A stretch of DNA of 64,000 nucleotides from BJHL01 sp040378885 (GTDB taxonomy: Bacteria; Planctomycetota; Phycisphaerae; Phycisphaerales; UBA1924): positions 1 through 64,000 of the forward strand of contig JBKDAN010000054.1 of the NCBI GenBank assembly GCA_046316615.1, in the 5' to 3' direction. The translations under genes and the position numbers were made by a program. This document shows positions 34,951 through 43,552 of this stretch, one piece after another; positions within the stretch are counted from its first letter, which is position 1, and every line of letters starts with the position of its first letter. A model generated the notes under the pieces. That model was not told the origin of the DNA. It saw nothing but the letters and a program-made list of their open reading frames with translations, and did no database searches.

Positions 34951-35622
34951 TTAGCGACGCCGACGCGCCGCCAGCACGCCGCCCATGACAAGCAAGCCCG
35001 CAGCGCCAGGCGTGGGCACATTGGCCAGCGCCCAGCCATACGCCGCTTCATTCGTCACTTCGTCGGTGTTCTGGCTCCACAGCATCCACGTCACCGGGCT
35101 CACTTCGCCCGTGTTGAGTGCCCACTGCACTTCCAGCAGATACACACCATTGCTGGAGGGCGTGTTGAGCGTCCAGTCCGGGTGCTCGTGGCTGCCCGTT
35201 GGGTCCAGCGCGATGCTGAAGCCGCTTGTCAGCACATCCGTCGTCGGGCTCGTCACCGTCAGCGGCCCAAGATCCGCCGTCAGCGTCTCTGCCGCAATCG
35301 TGCTGAAGTCGGTGCCATTCCACTTGCGAGCCGCACGCACAATGTCAAAGCGGAAGCTGGTCGCAGCGCCAAGCCCGCCAGGCAGGCTCTGGACGCCCGG
35401 TTCATCCGTCACGTTGGGCACATCGATGCCGAATTCCGCGAAGTACACCCGCAGACCAGGCGTGATCGTGGAGCCATCTTCGCTGATGAGCCCGGTCGTG
35501 AGCTGACCGCTCTGCAGCGACAGGAACACATCGCCCTCAGGAATCGTTGCGAACGCCGGCGCGGCCACTGCGCCCAAAACGCCAGCGGTCATCGCCAGCA
35601 CGGTGGTCTTACGAATTTGCAT
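34951..35622 (-). CDS. Secreted protein with PEP-CTERM-like tail, paralogue of 35759-36478
   Basis: 223 residues. Signal peptide (TAGVLGAVAAPAFA), then a domain of about 170 residues shared with the next gene upstream: IPEGDVFLSLQSGQLTTG, VYFAEFGIDVP, RAARKWNGTDF and GVYLLEVQWALNTGEV. It ends VPTPGAAGLLVMGGVLAARR-RR: Pro-Gly, hydrophobic helix and Arg cluster, a PEP-CTERM-like sorting tail. GAGGAGAT before the ATG. Function of the shared domain is unknown. The upstream paralogue carries a dockerin tag in the same position. Confidence 0.78.
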   Translation of the reverse strand: MQIRKTTVLAMTAGVLGAVAAPAFATIPEGDVFLSLQSGQLTTGLISEDGSTITPGLRVYFAEFGIDVPNVTDEPGVQSLPGGLGAATSFRFDIVRAARKWNGTDFSTIAAETLTADLGPLTVTSPTTDVLTSGFSIALDPTGSHEHPDWTLNTPSSNGVYLLEVQWALNTGEVSPVTWMLWSQNTDEVTNEAAYGWALANVPTPGAAGLLVMGGVLAARRRR

Positions 35623-35640
35623 GATCTATCTCCTCGAAAA

Positions 35641-35757
35641 AAGGGGAACGGGGAACGGGGAACAGAGAACAGAGAACAGAGAGCAGACAACGGAGAGAGA
35701 ACCGGAACGTTGCGTGTGCCTTGACCCGCTCTCCGTTCTCCGTTCTCCCTTCTCCAC
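35641..35757. repeat. GAACAGAG-type inverted repeat
   Basis: Purine units (GGGAACGGGGAACAGAGAAC and so on, 35644-35680) face pyrimidine units (CTCTCCGTTCTCCGTTCTCC, about 35729-35748) across about 50 bases. It fills the gap between two leftward paralogues, so it is not limited to convergent junctions. Confidence 0.6.
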
Positions 35758-35758
35758 C

Positions 35759-36478
35759 TCACACACACTCACCGCCAGCCAGCACGGTGAAGAAATCAAT
35801 CACATCCTGGTCTTCCGGAAACACGCCGTTGTTGTTGAAGTCGATGCCGTCACATCCCGCCACGGGTGCGATGAACGTGTCAATCACATACTGCTGCGCC
35901 GCCAACACCTCCGCTGTGGACGCGTTCTGATCAAACAGCACGTAGAACGGCTGGCTCTCCGCAACCGTGCTGTTCGTCCACAGCGTCAGTTCCAGCAGAT
36001 ACACGCCATCGCGAGGCGTTTCCGGCGAGGGCGCAAACAACGTGTATTCATAGTGCCGGTGCCATTGCCCGTTGCTGCCGACTGACAGCGTGAAGCCCTG
36101 CACCACGCCCGGCGCAGCAGGCGTTTGCGCTGCCAGCGTGCTGCGAGCGATATCCAGCCGCTCGCTGCTCACTTCATCAAAGTCCGCGCCATCCCACTTC
36201 CGCAGCGCATCCTGAATCGTGAACCCGATGCGACTGCCCGCCGCAAAGCTGCCAGGCCGGTTGTCAAACCCCGGATCACTCGCGAAGTACGGCGCGATGA
36301 ATCCCAGCTCCGCCACAAACACGCGGCGCTCCTCAAACACGCCGCTCACCAGCCCACCCGTACGGATCTGCGCCGTTGTCGCATCCAGGATGATGTCTCC
36401 TTCGTGCACTTGCGCAAACGCGCCAGCCGTTATCGCTCCACCCACAACAGCACACCCGGCGATAGCAATCAACTTCAT
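35759..36478 (-). CDS. Secreted protein with GC-type dockerin tag, paralogue of 34951-35622
   Basis: 239 residues. Signal peptide (AVVGGAITAGAFA), then the same domain as the downstream neighbour: VHEGDIILDATTAQIRTGG, VFVAELGFIAPYF, DALRKWDGADFDEV and GVYLLELTLWTNSTV. Instead of a PEP-CTERM-like tail it ends with one dockerin-like repeat, GIDFNNNGVFPEDQDVIDFF, then TVLAGGECV. GGAGATGA before the ATG. The pair is a tandem duplication in which the C-terminal anchor differs. Role unknown; display at the cell surface is the likely outcome. Confidence 0.78.
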   Translation of the reverse strand: MKLIAIAGCAVVGGAITAGAFAQVHEGDIILDATTAQIRTGGLVSGVFEERRVFVAELGFIAPYFASDPGFDNRPGSFAAGSRIGFTIQDALRKWDGADFDEVSSERLDIARSTLAAQTPAAPGVVQGFTLSVGSNGQWHRHYEYTLFAPSPETPRDGVYLLELTLWTNSTVAESQPFYVLFDQNASTAEVLAAQQYVIDTFIAPVAGCDGIDFNNNGVFPEDQDVIDFFTVLAGGECV

Positions 36479-36544
36479 AGTTCATCTCCAATCTTCACGC
36501 CACTCGCTCACTCACCCACTCCGTCACTCCGTGACTTCGTCACT

Positions 36545-37351
36545 TCATCTCCCCAATCCCGGATCAAACTGATTGCTCATCTGATCCACATACACCGCCC
36601 CGAATCGCTGCACCACCACGTGTCCATCCAGGTACGCGTACCCGCTCTTGCTCTCGGTGCTCTTATCGGGGCCTGCCCATTTACTCGTGAACGCATGCTG
36701 CGTCGCGCGTGCCGGCCCCTGCATCGCGTTGCCCCAGCTCTCCACGTGCGGATGATCACTCACCGCAAAGCCGCCCGTGCTGTCACTCGCTGTGGCCGGC
36801 TGCTCCGTCATCAGCAGAAACTGCACCGTGCTTGCGGGCATGTTGATGCGAGAGAGCTTGTTGTACACGATCGCGTCGCCGTTCTCGTCGCTCCCCGCTG
36901 GGTAGTTCGCGCTCAGAAAGTTGTTCATCCCGTAGCTGGTCCGGCGAAACGACCCCGCCCCGCGCTCGCGCGTGCCGCCGTCCTGCGTCAGCCACCACGT
37001 GCTCTTGTCGCCGGGGCTCTTGAGCACTTCCGGCGTGAAGTAGTCCTCGCTCGTCGCGCTGGGGTTGTACCGCTTGTTCTCCGTCCCGTAGTACGTGCTC
37101 AGCGTGTAGATGAAGCTCTTCTCCGGATCACCGATCCCCCCGTGCGGCAGTCCCACATCCGCCAAGTACTCACGTTGCTCATTCGCATAGCTCTGCTGCG
37201 CCGTCGCCAGCGTCCGCAGGTTCGCCATGCACTTCACCTGCCGCGTCGCAAGGCGAGCCTTCCCCAGCGTGGGCAGCAAAATGCCGATCAGAAGCGCGAT
37301 GATCGCGATGACCACAAGCAGCTCAATAAGCGTGAAAGCGCGGTGACGCAT
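36545..37351 (-). CDS. Prepilin-like protein (type II secretion/pilus fibre subunit)
   Basis: 268 residues. Class III signal: MRHRAFTLIELLVVIAIIAL, with Ala rather than Gly at -1 and Phe/Glu5 in the mature protein, then a pseudopilin helix and a domain with KARLATRQVKCMANLRTLAT and a late SGYAYLDGHVVVQRFGAVYV. This is the H-X9-DG family type (DUF1559-like) found in many copies in planctomycetes. It should be cut by a prepilin peptidase and assembled by a GspE/GspF machine such as the one encoded at 59849-62970. Confidence 0.88.
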   Translation of the reverse strand: MRHRAFTLIELLVVIAIIALLIGILLPTLGKARLATRQVKCMANLRTLATAQQSYANEQREYLADVGLPHGGIGDPEKSFIYTLSTYYGTENKRYNPSATSEDYFTPEVLKSPGDKSTWWLTQDGGTRERGAGSFRRTSYGMNNFLSANYPAGSDENGDAIVYNKLSRINMPASTVQFLLMTEQPATASDSTGGFAVSDHPHVESWGNAMQGPARATQHAFTSKWAGPDKSTESKSGYAYLDGHVVVQRFGAVYVDQMSNQFDPGLGR

Positions 37352-37527
37352 AAGTACCTCGCAAGTGAGGGAGAGCGAACAACAACCCTGAGATGAAGTG
37401 GGGGGGACGGGGGGAGAAGTGGGGCTCGCATCACGCCGACGGACGAACGTCAGGCGACAACAAGCAACCCACACCGCAGTGGTCTATACCACGCGGGCAG
37501 ATCAGCCGCGCCGAAAGCGCAGCAAGC

Positions 37528-38052
37528 TCAGATGACCGGGGGACCGCGCGAAGGCGGCAGGTGTGCAAGCTCCCGCGCGCTCACTCGCTCGCGGACGACT
37601 TCCATGCGCTCCGTCAGCGTCGCCAAAGGCAACGGCGGATCAAGCGAAGGCACTGCCCCGCACAACAGCGCAAGCAGCAGTTGCGAGCAGATGTCACATT
37701 CACCCGGCGCAGGCAGCGAGCCGTTGTGCACGTGCCCATCAACCTGATGAGCCGCAGCCGACTGATTGGTGCCCATCGCAGGCGACGAGCCATGCTGGTG
37801 GTGCGCATGCGAGCATGCCACGCCAGCCGCATGCTGCAGTTGGTGCGTCCGCGCGTGCATGGCAGGCAGCCATGCAAACACCGTGAGTGCAAACACGCAC
37901 GCCCACACCGCCATCACGCCGGCGACCGCCGCCGCCGCCCGTTGCGCTGTGCGCACAGGCGCCCGCAGCATCGCCGCCACGCCCGGCACAAGGCCAAGCG
38001 CGTCACGAGTCGCCCGGGTTGGAGCTCGATGAGAGCGCATTCTCAATGTCAT
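37528..38052 (-). CDS. His-rich single-pass membrane protein, DUF2946-like
   Basis: 174 residues. One membrane helix (AVWACVFALTVFAWLPAMHA), then a His-rich segment (SHAHHQHGSSPAMG, HQVDGHVHNG), GECDICSQLLLALLCG, and a C-terminus ending in SRGPPVI. The CxxC beside the His cluster and the final RGPP fit DUF2946 proteins, which are linked to copper handling in other bacteria. Here no copper gene is near, so that role is only a suggestion. The start is weakly supported; ATG 38040 is possible. Confidence 0.6.
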   Translation of the reverse strand: MTLRMRSHRAPTRATRDALGLVPGVAAMLRAPVRTAQRAAAAVAGVMAVWACVFALTVFAWLPAMHARTHQLQHAAGVACSHAHHQHGSSPAMGTNQSAAAHQVDGHVHNGSLPAPGECDICSQLLLALLCGAVPSLDPPLPLATLTERMEVVRERVSARELAHLPPSRGPPVI

Positions 38053-38262
38053 TATTCCCGCAACCTGCCCGCTTGGTTGTCGAAAAATGAGAATTGACTA
38101 TCAAAATCTCGCCGCGCTTGTGCGGACCCCCGCCCCCAGCCCACCATCCAGTCCGCACCAAAAACAGAAAAGGCGACGCCTTCACGCCGCCTCCTCCCGA
38201 ACGGGTTCCGTTTCTCGCGTTGCCGGACGTCGTCGTCCAGTACGCGTCAGTCGCAATACCAA
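38053..38262. other. Gap between two leftward genes
   Basis: No gene is seen. The strand is C-rich, with short purine runs (ACAGAAAAGG). The promoter for the DUF2946-like gene is expected near 38060-38100, where ATTGACTATC and TGAGAATTG-like AT-richer text occurs, but no spaced pair was assigned. Confidence 0.3.
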
Positions 38263-38979
38263 TCAGTCTTTGCTTGTCGTCTGCAGCGGCGCGCGTTCTT
38301 CCAAACCCACCAAGCCCGCCGCAATCGCGATCCGCGCCAGTTCGACGCGGTTCACCACGCCCAGCTTTTCGCCCAGGCTCACGCGGTGCCACTCGATGGT
38401 CTTCACGCTTCGGCCCAGGTGCTTGGCGATATCAATCGTGGACAGACCCAGCCCGATGAGCTTGAGAATCTCCACTTCGCGTGTCGTGAGCGTCGCAAGT
38501 TTCCCTGCGTCGTTGTTCTTTGCCCGCACAGTCGGGTAGCCGTTCTGGAACGGGGCGTGCAGCGCGGAGATGTACGCCGTCACCAGCACGCTCTTGACGC
38601 CGCTTGCTGCGGGAATCGCCCGCATCACACAGCGCAGTTGCTTGCCGCGACGCATCTCTTCAAACACGATCGTGCGACCGGAGTTCAGCACGCTCTGGAC
38701 GTGCTCGAGCCGTTCACGAGCATGGTCTTCACCCAGCAGGTCCGCCAGCGACCGACCGACCACACGCTCATCTTCCGCGTTCCGCAAAAGCTGCGTGCCA
38801 GGCAGGTTCGCCATCTCGACGATACCCGCATGGTTCACGACGAAAATCGGCGTGCTCGTCTCATCAACGAAGGTCTGCCACAGCCAGCTTGCGTCAGTCG
38901 TCGGACACATCGTGGTCTTGTGTGGCGTTGCTTCCGTTGTCTTCCGTGTTGCGAACTCTTTGTACGTTGCGTTTGTCAT
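38263..38979 (-). CDS. PAS-LuxR transcriptional regulator
   Basis: 238 residues. The N-terminal PAS domain (about 30-140) has WLWQTFVDETSTPIFVVNHA, then GIVEMANLPG and VGRSLADLLGEDHARERLEH. The C-terminal LuxR helix-turn-helix (about 165-225) reads LTTREVEILKLIGLGLSTID, then IAKHLGRSVKTIEWHR. No receiver domain, so it should sense a small ligand or redox state through PAS directly. GAGG lies before ATG 38979. It is divergent from the LOG gene; the 260-base gap holds both promoters. Confidence 0.88.
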   Translation of the reverse strand: MTNATYKEFATRKTTEATPHKTTMCPTTDASWLWQTFVDETSTPIFVVNHAGIVEMANLPGTQLLRNAEDERVVGRSLADLLGEDHARERLEHVQSVLNSGRTIVFEEMRRGKQLRCVMRAIPAASGVKSVLVTAYISALHAPFQNGYPTVRAKNNDAGKLATLTTREVEILKLIGLGLSTIDIAKHLGRSVKTIEWHRVSLGEKLGVVNRVELARIAIAAGLVGLEERAPLQTTSKD

Positions 38980-39239
38980 AGTGAGGCCTCGCTTCCCGTA
39001 AGCGGGCCCAGACATTTCTCTCTTACGAGACCCGACCCCGCAGGAGAGAAGTGGCATGGCCACCACACAATGCGAACGCGAGGGCCCCATGGATTCGCTT
39101 GGCCGAAGTAATGGAGCCATATTTCCTTTTGTGCCGAATGTGCAGGATTTCAGGGCAATTGATACTAATCCGACAGTTTTATCGGTTTGCCGATTGGCGC
39201 ATGTGTATCGACTATGCCGACGTATACATCGAATCAGCC

Positions 39240-40052
39240 ATGAACTCGCAGCCCGACAATCTCACCCCGCCCACCGGCCCCGCCATCCCCACCGATGAAG
39301 TGCTGGCCGACCCCAATCGCCCCATCTGGCGCATGGGTCCCAGCGGCGAAGACGAAACCGCCTTCCTCGAAGGCCCCCGCGCCCGCCTCAGCGAGTTCTT
39401 CCGCGCCACGCGCATCTTCGCCGAGTTCATCCGCGGCTTCCGCGCCCTCCACTTTGTCGGCCCCTGCGTCACCGTCTTCGGCAGCGCACGCTTCCCCCCC
39501 GGACACCCCTACTACGAAATGGGCCGCGAAGTCGGCAAACGCATCGCCAAGACCGGCCTCACCACCATGACCGGCGGCGGCCCCGGCATCATGGAAGCCG
39601 CCAACCGCGGCGCACGCGAAGCTGGCGGCCGCAGCATTGGCTGCAACATCGTCCTGCCCATGGAGCAGCAGCCCAACCCCTACCTCGATAAGTTCGTCGA
39701 GTTCCGCTACTTCTTCGTGCGCAAGGTCATGCTCGTGAAGTACTCCTACGCCTTCGTCGTCCTCCCGGGGGGCTTTGGCACCATGGACGAACTCTTCGAA
39801 GCCGTGACCCTCGTCCAAACCCGCAAGATCGAGAACTTTCCCGTCGTCCTCATGGGCGAAAGCTACTGGCGACCTCTGCTCGACTTCCTCCAAACCACCA
39901 TGGTCGCCAACAAGACCATCAGCCCCGAAGACATCAACCTGCTCACCGTCACCGACTCCCCCGACGTCGCCATCAAAGCCATCCGCGACGCCCTCGCCAC
40001 CAAAGCTTACTTCCAGAACCGCCCCAAGCGCAACAAGCTGCTCGCCGAGTGA
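39240..40052 (+). CDS. LOG-family nucleotide phosphoribohydrolase
   Basis: 270 residues, a Rossmann-fold LOG/YvdD-like protein. Motifs: VTVFGSARFPPGHPYYE, TGGGPGIMEAANRGA, and VVLPGGFGTMDELFEAVT, the PGGxGTxxE signature. LOG enzymes release adenine-type bases from nucleoside monophosphates (first seen as cytokinin activation); bacterial relatives act on AMP or similar. ATG 39240 is chosen because the family-specific part begins here; the frame is open upstream. Its stop directly abuts the convergent PIN gene. Confidence 0.9.
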   Translation: MNSQPDNLTPPTGPAIPTDEVLADPNRPIWRMGPSGEDETAFLEGPRARLSEFFRATRIFAEFIRGFRALHFVGPCVTVFGSARFPPGHPYYEMGREVGKRIAKTGLTTMTGGGPGIMEAANRGAREAGGRSIGCNIVLPMEQQPNPYLDKFVEFRYFFVRKVMLVKYSYAFVVLPGGFGTMDELFEAVTLVQTRKIENFPVVLMGESYWRPLLDFLQTTMVANKTISPEDINLLTVTDSPDVAIKAIRDALATKAYFQNRPKRNKLLAE

Positions 40053-40532
40053 TCACGCTTCGCGCCGTTCAAACTCAACCAGTAACTGGTCAAGCAGCGC
40101 AGGCGGCACACGAAAGTTGGTCGACTTGAGTTTGGTGAACGCGCCACGCAGATCAATGAGTCCGCGTTGTGCAGCAATCGCCAGAACAGTGGGGGTCCGT
40201 TCAACCACCAGTCCCATGCCTCGGGCGATTGAGACCCCTTTGCGTTCATCCATCAGCAGCGAGTCCGCGCGAAGTTCGCGGGCAAGCGCGATCGCCGCGG
40301 CCTCACCGGCATCCAGATCGAGTCGCTCCCAGGGCGTGGTTGGCTCACTGATCTGAAGCCACGATGGCGGTGCAGATGCCCACCGCGCGACCTCCGACCT
40401 GCTGCCTGACGCCTGAAGCTCCGCGTACACCATCCGTGGAGTCACAACGCGTGTGTATAACGCGGGAAGCACATGCACGCATTCAATCTGCACGAGGTAG
40501 TTCAGCGGACTCGTGTCACTGACGACGATCAC
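40053..40532 (-). CDS. PIN-domain toxin, DUF3368 type
   Basis: 159 residues. Acidic PIN residues: VVSDTSPLNYLVQI (Asp6), PRMVYAELQ (Glu), LDAGEAAAIALARELRAD and SLLMDERKGVSIARGMGL. DUF3368 proteins are VapC-like endoribonucleases. The start overlaps the end of the partner by 4 bases, so they are co-translated, antitoxin first. RNA target unknown. Confidence 0.88.
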   Translation of the reverse strand: MIVVSDTSPLNYLVQIECVHVLPALYTRVVTPRMVYAELQASGSRSEVARWASAPPSWLQISEPTTPWERLDLDAGEAAAIALARELRADSLLMDERKGVSIARGMGLVVERTPTVLAIAAQRGLIDLRGAFTKLKSTNFRVPPALLDQLLVEFERREA

Positions 40533-40801
40533 GCCGCGCCCCCGTGTCGACGCCTCGCATCTTCAAACTCCGCCCGCAGCTCAGACAGCGTCGGCATGTC
40601 TTCGGTCACGCCATGCTTCTTGAGCACGCCGTCCGTCTCATCACGCGAAACGCCCAGCGCACGCGCGAGCGACCCATGAGATAGCGTGCCTCGGCGGTAG
40701 AGTTCTACCAGCATCGCTTCACGCGCCGCGGCTGCCACATCGCCGTCGCGTGCGAGCAGGTCGCGAACCTCATCCGGTACCGTGAACGTGACCGACGTCA
40801 T
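40529..40801 (-). CDS. UPF0175-family antitoxin
   Basis: 90 residues. MTSVTFTVPDEVRDLLARDG and a helix-turn-helix-like HGSLARALGVSRDETDGVLK match UPF0175, the usual partner of DUF3368 PIN toxins. It should bind DNA and the toxin. The C-terminal acidic/basic helix (LSELRAEFEDARRRH) is the likely toxin-binding part. Start from domain limits; a much longer upstream frame is not protein-like and overlaps the divergent DUF190 leader. Confidence 0.85.
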   Translation of the reverse strand: MTSVTFTVPDEVRDLLARDGDVAAAAREAMLVELYRRGTLSHGSLARALGVSRDETDGVLKKHGVTEDMPTLSELRAEFEDARRRHGGAA

Positions 40802-40902
40802 GCCGAATCGTAGCGATCCAGGGCTGTCGGCTCGGAAACACGCTTTTTCGCGCTCCATATCTCGCACAAATCCGCACTGCCATACGCATTTTTCCGCCTT
40901 TC

Positions 40903-40911
40903 TGGTATACT
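40903..40911 (+). promoter_or_regulatory. Candidate extended -10 promoter of the DUF190 gene
   Basis: TGGTATACT at 40903-40911 is an extended -10 box (TGn-TATACT) 45 bases before the DUF190 start. No good -35 is seen, which is common with extended -10 promoters. Confidence 0.5.
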
Positions 40912-40955
40912 GCCCTCGCAAGTCGCGGGGCCAGTTCGAGGGCAGGAGGCACGCC

Positions 40956-41294
40956 ATGAAGATCGAAGGCGAAGGCCAGTTGCTGCGGGTATTCATCGAC
41001 GAGAACGACCAGTGGGAGGGCAAACCCCTCTTCCAGGAGATCGTCAAAAAGGCCCGCAATGAAGGTCTCGCGGGCGCGACCGTCCTTAAGGGCGTCATGA
41101 GCTACGGAGCCAACTCCCTCATCCACGCCGTCAACAAACAGGGCATCGCCGACGATGTCCCCGTCGTCGTCGAGATCGTCGACGGCACCGAGAAGATCAA
41201 GAAGTTCATCCCCATCCTCGACAAGATGGTCAAGGAAGGCCTCATCACGCTCGAGAAAGTGAACGTGATCGCCTATCGCACGAGCAGGGTGTAG
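40956..41294 (+). CDS. DUF190-family protein
   Basis: 112 residues, a ferredoxin-like P-II-related fold. MKIEGEGQLLRVFIDENDQW, LARNEGLAGATV-like helix (KKARNEGLAGATVLKGVMSY) and VVVEIVDGTEKIKKFIP are typical. DUF190 proteins are often encoded with CrcB fluoride channels, though none is seen here. AGGAGG 6 bases before the ATG gives a clear start, and an extended -10 lies upstream. Cytoplasmic; ligand unknown. Confidence 0.88.
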   Translation: MKIEGEGQLLRVFIDENDQWEGKPLFQEIVKKARNEGLAGATVLKGVMSYGANSLIHAVNKQGIADDVPVVVEIVDGTEKIKKFIPILDKMVKEGLITLEKVNVIAYRTSRV

Positions 41295-41305
41295 GGAAGG
41301 GAGCG

Positions 41306-41404
41306 GCGAACAGAGAACAGAGAACAGAGAACAGAAATCGGAGGATCGGCATCCAACAGGGGCGCGATCATCTTGCGCCCCGTTCTCCATTCTCCGTTCG
41401 CCCC
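41306..41404. repeat. GAACAGAG-type inverted repeat
   Basis: The purine arm GAACAGAGAACAGAGAACAG (41308-41327) and the pyrimidine arm CCCGTTCTCCATTCTCCGTT (41379-41398) flank a GC hairpin GGGGCGC / GCGCCCC. It lies between the DUF190 and ABC exporter genes and may form one large hairpin. Confidence 0.65.
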
Positions 41405-41433
41405 TCCCCACCCCCTTCCCCTAACCTCCCACA

Positions 41434-43536
41434 ATGCTCTCCCGCCGCCTCGCCACGTCTCGCCAGATTGATCAATACAACCAGCGTCGCAAGAGCGACG
41501 CCCAGTGGGCGACCAAAGCAGACGACAAAGGCCGCGTCGGCTGGCGAAAGGCTGGCAAACCCACACGCGGCTTCTGGCAGCTCTTCCGCGCCTTCTGGCA
41601 GCAGTGCGCAGGTCACACCGGCTATATCTATCTCGCCCTCGTCACCGTCACCATCATGACGTTGATCTCCCTGGTGCTGCCCGCAGCCACCAAGGTCGCC
41701 ATCGACTACATCATCACCGACGCTCCAGGCCCCGCAGGCTTGCCCAAGCGCGTGCTCGAACTGCTCAACGTCAGCGTCGCCGAAGTCGAGAACTATCGCA
41801 AACAACTCTTGTGGTGGTTGGGCGGAGTCATGGTCGCCCTCTCCGCTATCGCCGTCTTCGTGGGCATCGTGGGCCGCTGGCAAATGACCCGCGTCACCAA
41901 GCGCGTGCAAGTCGCCATGCGCCGCCGCGCCTTTCACCACGCCATCCAACTGCCGCTGCACCGCATTCAGCACTACAAGTCAGGCGGCATGTCCAGCCTG
42001 CTGCGAGAAGACGCCGGCCTCGCCGGTGAGCTCCTCTTCAGCATGATCTACAACCCCTGGCGCGCCATCATCACGCTCTTGGGCACGCTCATCATCCTCG
42101 CCTTCACCGATTGGCGCCTGCTCGCGGGCGGCCTGCTCTGCATTCCCGCTGTCTGGGTCACCCACAAGACCTGGATCAGCAAAATCCGCCCGCTTTTCCG
42201 TGATGCCAAGCAAATCCGCCAGCAGGTCGATGCCCACGCCACCGAAGCCTTCGGCGGCTTGCGCGTCGTCCGCGGCTTTGGTCGCAGCCGCAGCGAGAAC
42301 GCTCGCTTCGTGAGCGGCCAGCACATGATGACGCGCATCGAGATCATCACCTGGTGGTGGTCGCGCATCGTTGAGATCGCGTGGGGCCTGCTCATCCCCA
42401 TCGCCAGTGCAGGCGTCATGATCTACGGCGGCATCGCTGTCATGGAGAAATCGCTGACCATCGGCGATCTCATGATGTTCCTCACCTACCTGCTCATGCT
42501 GCTGGGCCCGCTCGAAACCCTCACCAGCACCGCCGCGAACATCCAGAGCAACCTCGCCGCGCTTGATCGCGTCCTCTCTCTTCTCGATGAAGAGAAAGAG
42601 TTCGTCAGCGACAAGCCCACCATCGACGTCGATCGCGCCACCGCCCGCGGTCAGATCGAACTCCGCAACGTCAGTTTCGTCTATCCCACGCGCGGCAGCA
42701 ACAACAACGAACCAGACAGCCAGCGAGAAGCACCGACGCCAAACGCAAACGCAAACGCAAACGGAAACATCGCGGATGCCGCCGAGAAAGCAACGAGCGC
42801 AGCGACTCAAGCGAAAGCAGCGAACACCAAGCCGCGCGAAGTCCTGTCAAACATCAACCTCCTCGCCAAACCCGGCCAAACCATCGCCCTCGTCGGCCCC
42901 AGCGGCGCGGGCAAAACCACCCTCTGCAATCTCGTTGCCCGCTTCTACGACCCCACCCAAGGCGACGTTTACCTCGACGGCGTCAACCTCCGCGACATCT
43001 CCATCGCCAGCTACCGCAGCCTGCTCGGCATCGTCGAGCAAGACGTCTTCCTCTTCGACGGCACTATCGCCGAGAACATCGCGTACGGCCGGCGCGACGC
43101 CACGCAAGCCGAGATCATCGCCGCCGCCCAAGCCGCGCACGCCCACGGATTCATCACCGAAACCGAGAAGGGCTACCAAACCATGATCGGCGAACGCGGC
43201 GTGCGCCTCTCAGGCGGCCAGAAGCAACGCATCGCCATCGCGCGAGCCATCCTCGCTGATCCGCTCATCCTCATCCTCGACGAAGCCACCAGCAACCTCG
43301 ACAGCGAAAGCGAACAACTCATCCAGCAAAGCCTCGCAACGCTGATGAAGAACCGCACCAGCTTCGTCATCGCCCACCGCCTCAGCACCATCCGCCACGC
43401 CGACAGCATCGTCGTGCTGGAACAAGGCCGCATCGTCGAGCAAGGCCCGCACGACCAACTCGCCAGTAGCGCAGGCATGTACGCTCACCTCCTCAGCCTC
43501 CAAAGCCAAGCCCCGCGCGTGCTCGTCGACGACTGA
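41434..43536 (+). CDS. ABC exporter (MsbA/LapB-like half transporter)
   Basis: 700 residues. Six membrane helices (about 50-380) fused to a nucleotide-binding domain: Walker A VGPSGAGKTTLCNLVARF near 487, Q-loop GIVEQDVFLF, signature RLSGGQKQRIAIARAIL near 591, Walker B LILILDEATSNLD, and switch His in FVIAHRLSTI. It should work as a homodimer exporting lipid or a hydrophobic substrate. A low-complexity linker of about 50 residues (Asn/Ala/Lys-rich, with NANANANGN) interrupts the NBD between its first strand (RNVSFVYPTRG) and VLSNINLLAKP; it is encoded partly by tandem AAACGC hexamers (42741-42768). Confidence 0.93.
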   Translation: MLSRRLATSRQIDQYNQRRKSDAQWATKADDKGRVGWRKAGKPTRGFWQLFRAFWQQCAGHTGYIYLALVTVTIMTLISLVLPAATKVAIDYIITDAPGPAGLPKRVLELLNVSVAEVENYRKQLLWWLGGVMVALSAIAVFVGIVGRWQMTRVTKRVQVAMRRRAFHHAIQLPLHRIQHYKSGGMSSLLREDAGLAGELLFSMIYNPWRAIITLLGTLIILAFTDWRLLAGGLLCIPAVWVTHKTWISKIRPLFRDAKQIRQQVDAHATEAFGGLRVVRGFGRSRSENARFVSGQHMMTRIEIITWWWSRIVEIAWGLLIPIASAGVMIYGGIAVMEKSLTIGDLMMFLTYLLMLLGPLETLTSTAANIQSNLAALDRVLSLLDEEKEFVSDKPTIDVDRATARGQIELRNVSFVYPTRGSNNNEPDSQREAPTPNANANANGNIADAAEKATSAATQAKAANTKPREVLSNINLLAKPGQTIALVGPSGAGKTTLCNLVARFYDPTQGDVYLDGVNLRDISIASYRSLLGIVEQDVFLFDGTIAENIAYGRRDATQAEIIAAAQAAHAHGFITETEKGYQTMIGERGVRLSGGQKQRIAIARAILADPLILILDEATSNLDSESEQLIQQSLATLMKNRTSFVIAHRLSTIRHADSIVVLEQGRIVEQGPHDQLASSAGMYAHLLSLQSQAPRVLVDD
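42741..42768 (+). repeat. AAACGC hexamer tandem repeat inside the ABC exporter gene
   Basis: Three AAACGC units and one AAACGG, coding for alternating Asn-Ala in the extra linker. Gain or loss of a unit keeps the reading frame. Confidence 0.8.
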
Positions 43537-43552
43537 TCGTGCACCTTCGTTC

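Noticed and set aside
42741..42768. CRISPR-like repeats
   Set aside because: Hexamer units without spacers inside a coding region; no cas genes anywhere in the window.
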